Assembly (NCBI RefSeq): GCF_014529535.1
Contig: NW_023503555.1
Span: forward strand, 434,001-498,000
Length of the DNA: 64,000 nucleotides
Direction: 5' to 3'
Source of the DNA: Bradysia coprophila
Lineage: Eukaryota; Arthropoda; Insecta; Diptera; Sciaridae
Under the pieces are notes generated by a model. The model was not told the DNA's origin. It worked only from the letters and a program-made list of their open reading frames with translations, and searched no databases. Positions 63,069 through 64,000 of this stretch are shown here, piece by piece (the stretch's first letter is position 1; each line of letters begins with the position of its first letter). The position numbers and the translations under genes are program-made.

Positions 63069-63266
63069 CAGTGAAATTTCAGGATTAATTTGCTTCAGCT
63101 TTTTTTCAGCTGATCCACACATACAATCAAAACTGCTTATACTTGTTAATATGGTTTTACCACTACCACGAACCTGTATGAAGCATCTTCAACCGTTTTG
63201 ATTGTATATGTGGATCAGCTGAAAAAAAGCTGAAGCAAATTGATGCTGAAATTTCACTGCCTGTAA
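63069..63266. mobile_element. MITE with GCAGTGAAATTTCAG termini
   Basis: Long arms: AATTTGCTTCAGC, TTTTTTTCAGCTGATCCACA and ACAATCAAAAC are mirrored in the right half, which ends CTGAAATTTCACTGC near 63266. Related fragments appear at about 24405-24470 and 47815-47870. It lies at the edge of a dispersed repeat copy. Confidence 0.85.
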
Positions 63267-64000
63267 CTGTATGTTTGTCAACTGCAAAAGATTTACTCAG
63301 ATTACTGACCGGCATTGTGCATCTTCAAGAATTTAAAAAAATAATTTTTTTAATAATTTCGAGAATTTTTGAAGAATTGATTTCACGAAAATTGGCCTTG
63401 CATGCAGGCGCTGATTTATTGTTGAAGAAATGAGAATTTGTGTGTGTTAGAAGTGAGCACTGCACTTTCCGATCAATTGATGGATTGAATTTAATATCTT
63501 GTCCGCTCTGAACCTTTCCATTTCTTTTTAATCTAAGAGTTACGTTAATCACAAACGTAGATTTACTCCATTTTTATCTGGTATTTGCCGTCGAATTCAG
63601 AATTGCCATTACGGCTATTCGAGCACAGTCTTTTGAAAAAGATAAGCCGGTCGAATGGTTGATTCACACGAGCGAATCACATAAATTATCGCCACAATAT
63701 TTTTGGATTATAATTGATTCTGTCATGTTATATCACTTCTCGATGGCTTGTTTTACCGGCCTCTGCAAACGGATTTGTTTTGAATGTAAAAAACTCAATT
63801 AATTCTATGCGAAGCCCGCAAATGAATACCCTTACAATAAGTCGACCGAGGATTATCCCAGAAACTCTTTGTTGTAACATTGGCGGAATGCTCATTGATC
63901 TGTGTCTTAAGGTTCTGTTGAAAAAAAAAACCTTTTTTAGACATAAGACCATCCATAAAAGTTAATTTCGAGCAATAGAAAAAAAAGAGAATATCGAGAG

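Larger units (their letters stand above)
58006..64000. other. Right-hand non-coding stretch
   Basis: No coding exon recognised. Nested foldbacks lie at 59.2-59.8 kb, dispersed repeat copies at 58.85, 62.66 and 62.89 kb and a foldback at 63.07-63.26 kb. Around 60180-60850 the sequence has TCAGT initiator-like motifs (for example at about 60210 and 60230) and could be the leader exon of a gene continuing to the right, but no start codon or donor is decisive. Confidence 0.4.

Noticed and set aside
63714..63965. Overlapping frames near the right edge on both strands
   Set aside because: Neither gave a recognisable domain; the minus frame vaguely resembles a membrane receptor end, but this is too weak to call.

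Overview
The window is AT-rich animal DNA with GT-AG introns, most of them 55-90 nt long. Gene content points to an insect: a PDGF/VEGF-related factor (Pvf) of arthropod type, an insect 7-transmembrane odorant receptor, a peritrophin-like chitin-binding protein and a Pgant7-type GalNAc-transferase. A dipteran, perhaps a nematoceran midge or gnat, is the best guess; this is inference from family resemblance, not from a search.

Layout. The left 37 kb is one large gene on the + strand, a Pvf homologue. Four of its coding exons are visible (5318-5462, 9811-10022, 35992-36320, 36814-36961); the signal-peptide exon is missing and is probably to the left. Its 26-kb intron holds three nested genes: a small secreted 8-cysteine peptide (minus, 21.5 kb), the checkpoint clamp loader Rad17 (minus, 8 exons, 27.2-29.3 kb) and Pgant7 (plus, 4 exons, 31.6-33.5 kb). 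Right of Pvf come a tetraspanin (plus, 39.1-40.4 kb), an odorant receptor (minus, 43.0-45.5 kb), a five-domain chitin-binding protein (minus, 51.2-52.4 kb) and an AN1 zinc-finger/UIM protein with a C-terminal CaaX box (minus, 56.7-58.0 kb). All splice junctions I placed keep frame, and the exon lengths of every model sum to a multiple of three.

The non-coding part is dominated by short non-autonomous repeats. About 24 copies of one unclassified dispersed repeat (core GAAGTAAAAGATTTTG, about 100-170 bp) are scattered in both orientations. There are many foldback/MITE elements: a TTAA-ended family, two with 8-bp target duplications typical of hAT elements, a modular FB-like foldback at 12.7-13.6 kb with a relative at 20.5-21.3 kb, and nested foldbacks at 59.2-59.8 kb. 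One decayed non-LTR retrotransposon fragment lies at 52.7 kb. A 310-bp block at 8.55-8.86 kb is made of TCAGGT-type repeats and is therefore packed with AGGTCA nuclear-receptor half-sites; it lies in a Pvf intron.

The genes do not form a pathway. The notable arrangement is the gene-within-gene organisation of Pvf. I found no CRISPR array or rRNA and no tRNA I could recognise by eye, and nothing that I can defend as a wholly new biological system; the strongest candidates for novelty are the repeat families, the AGGTCA block and the small 8-cysteine secreted peptide.
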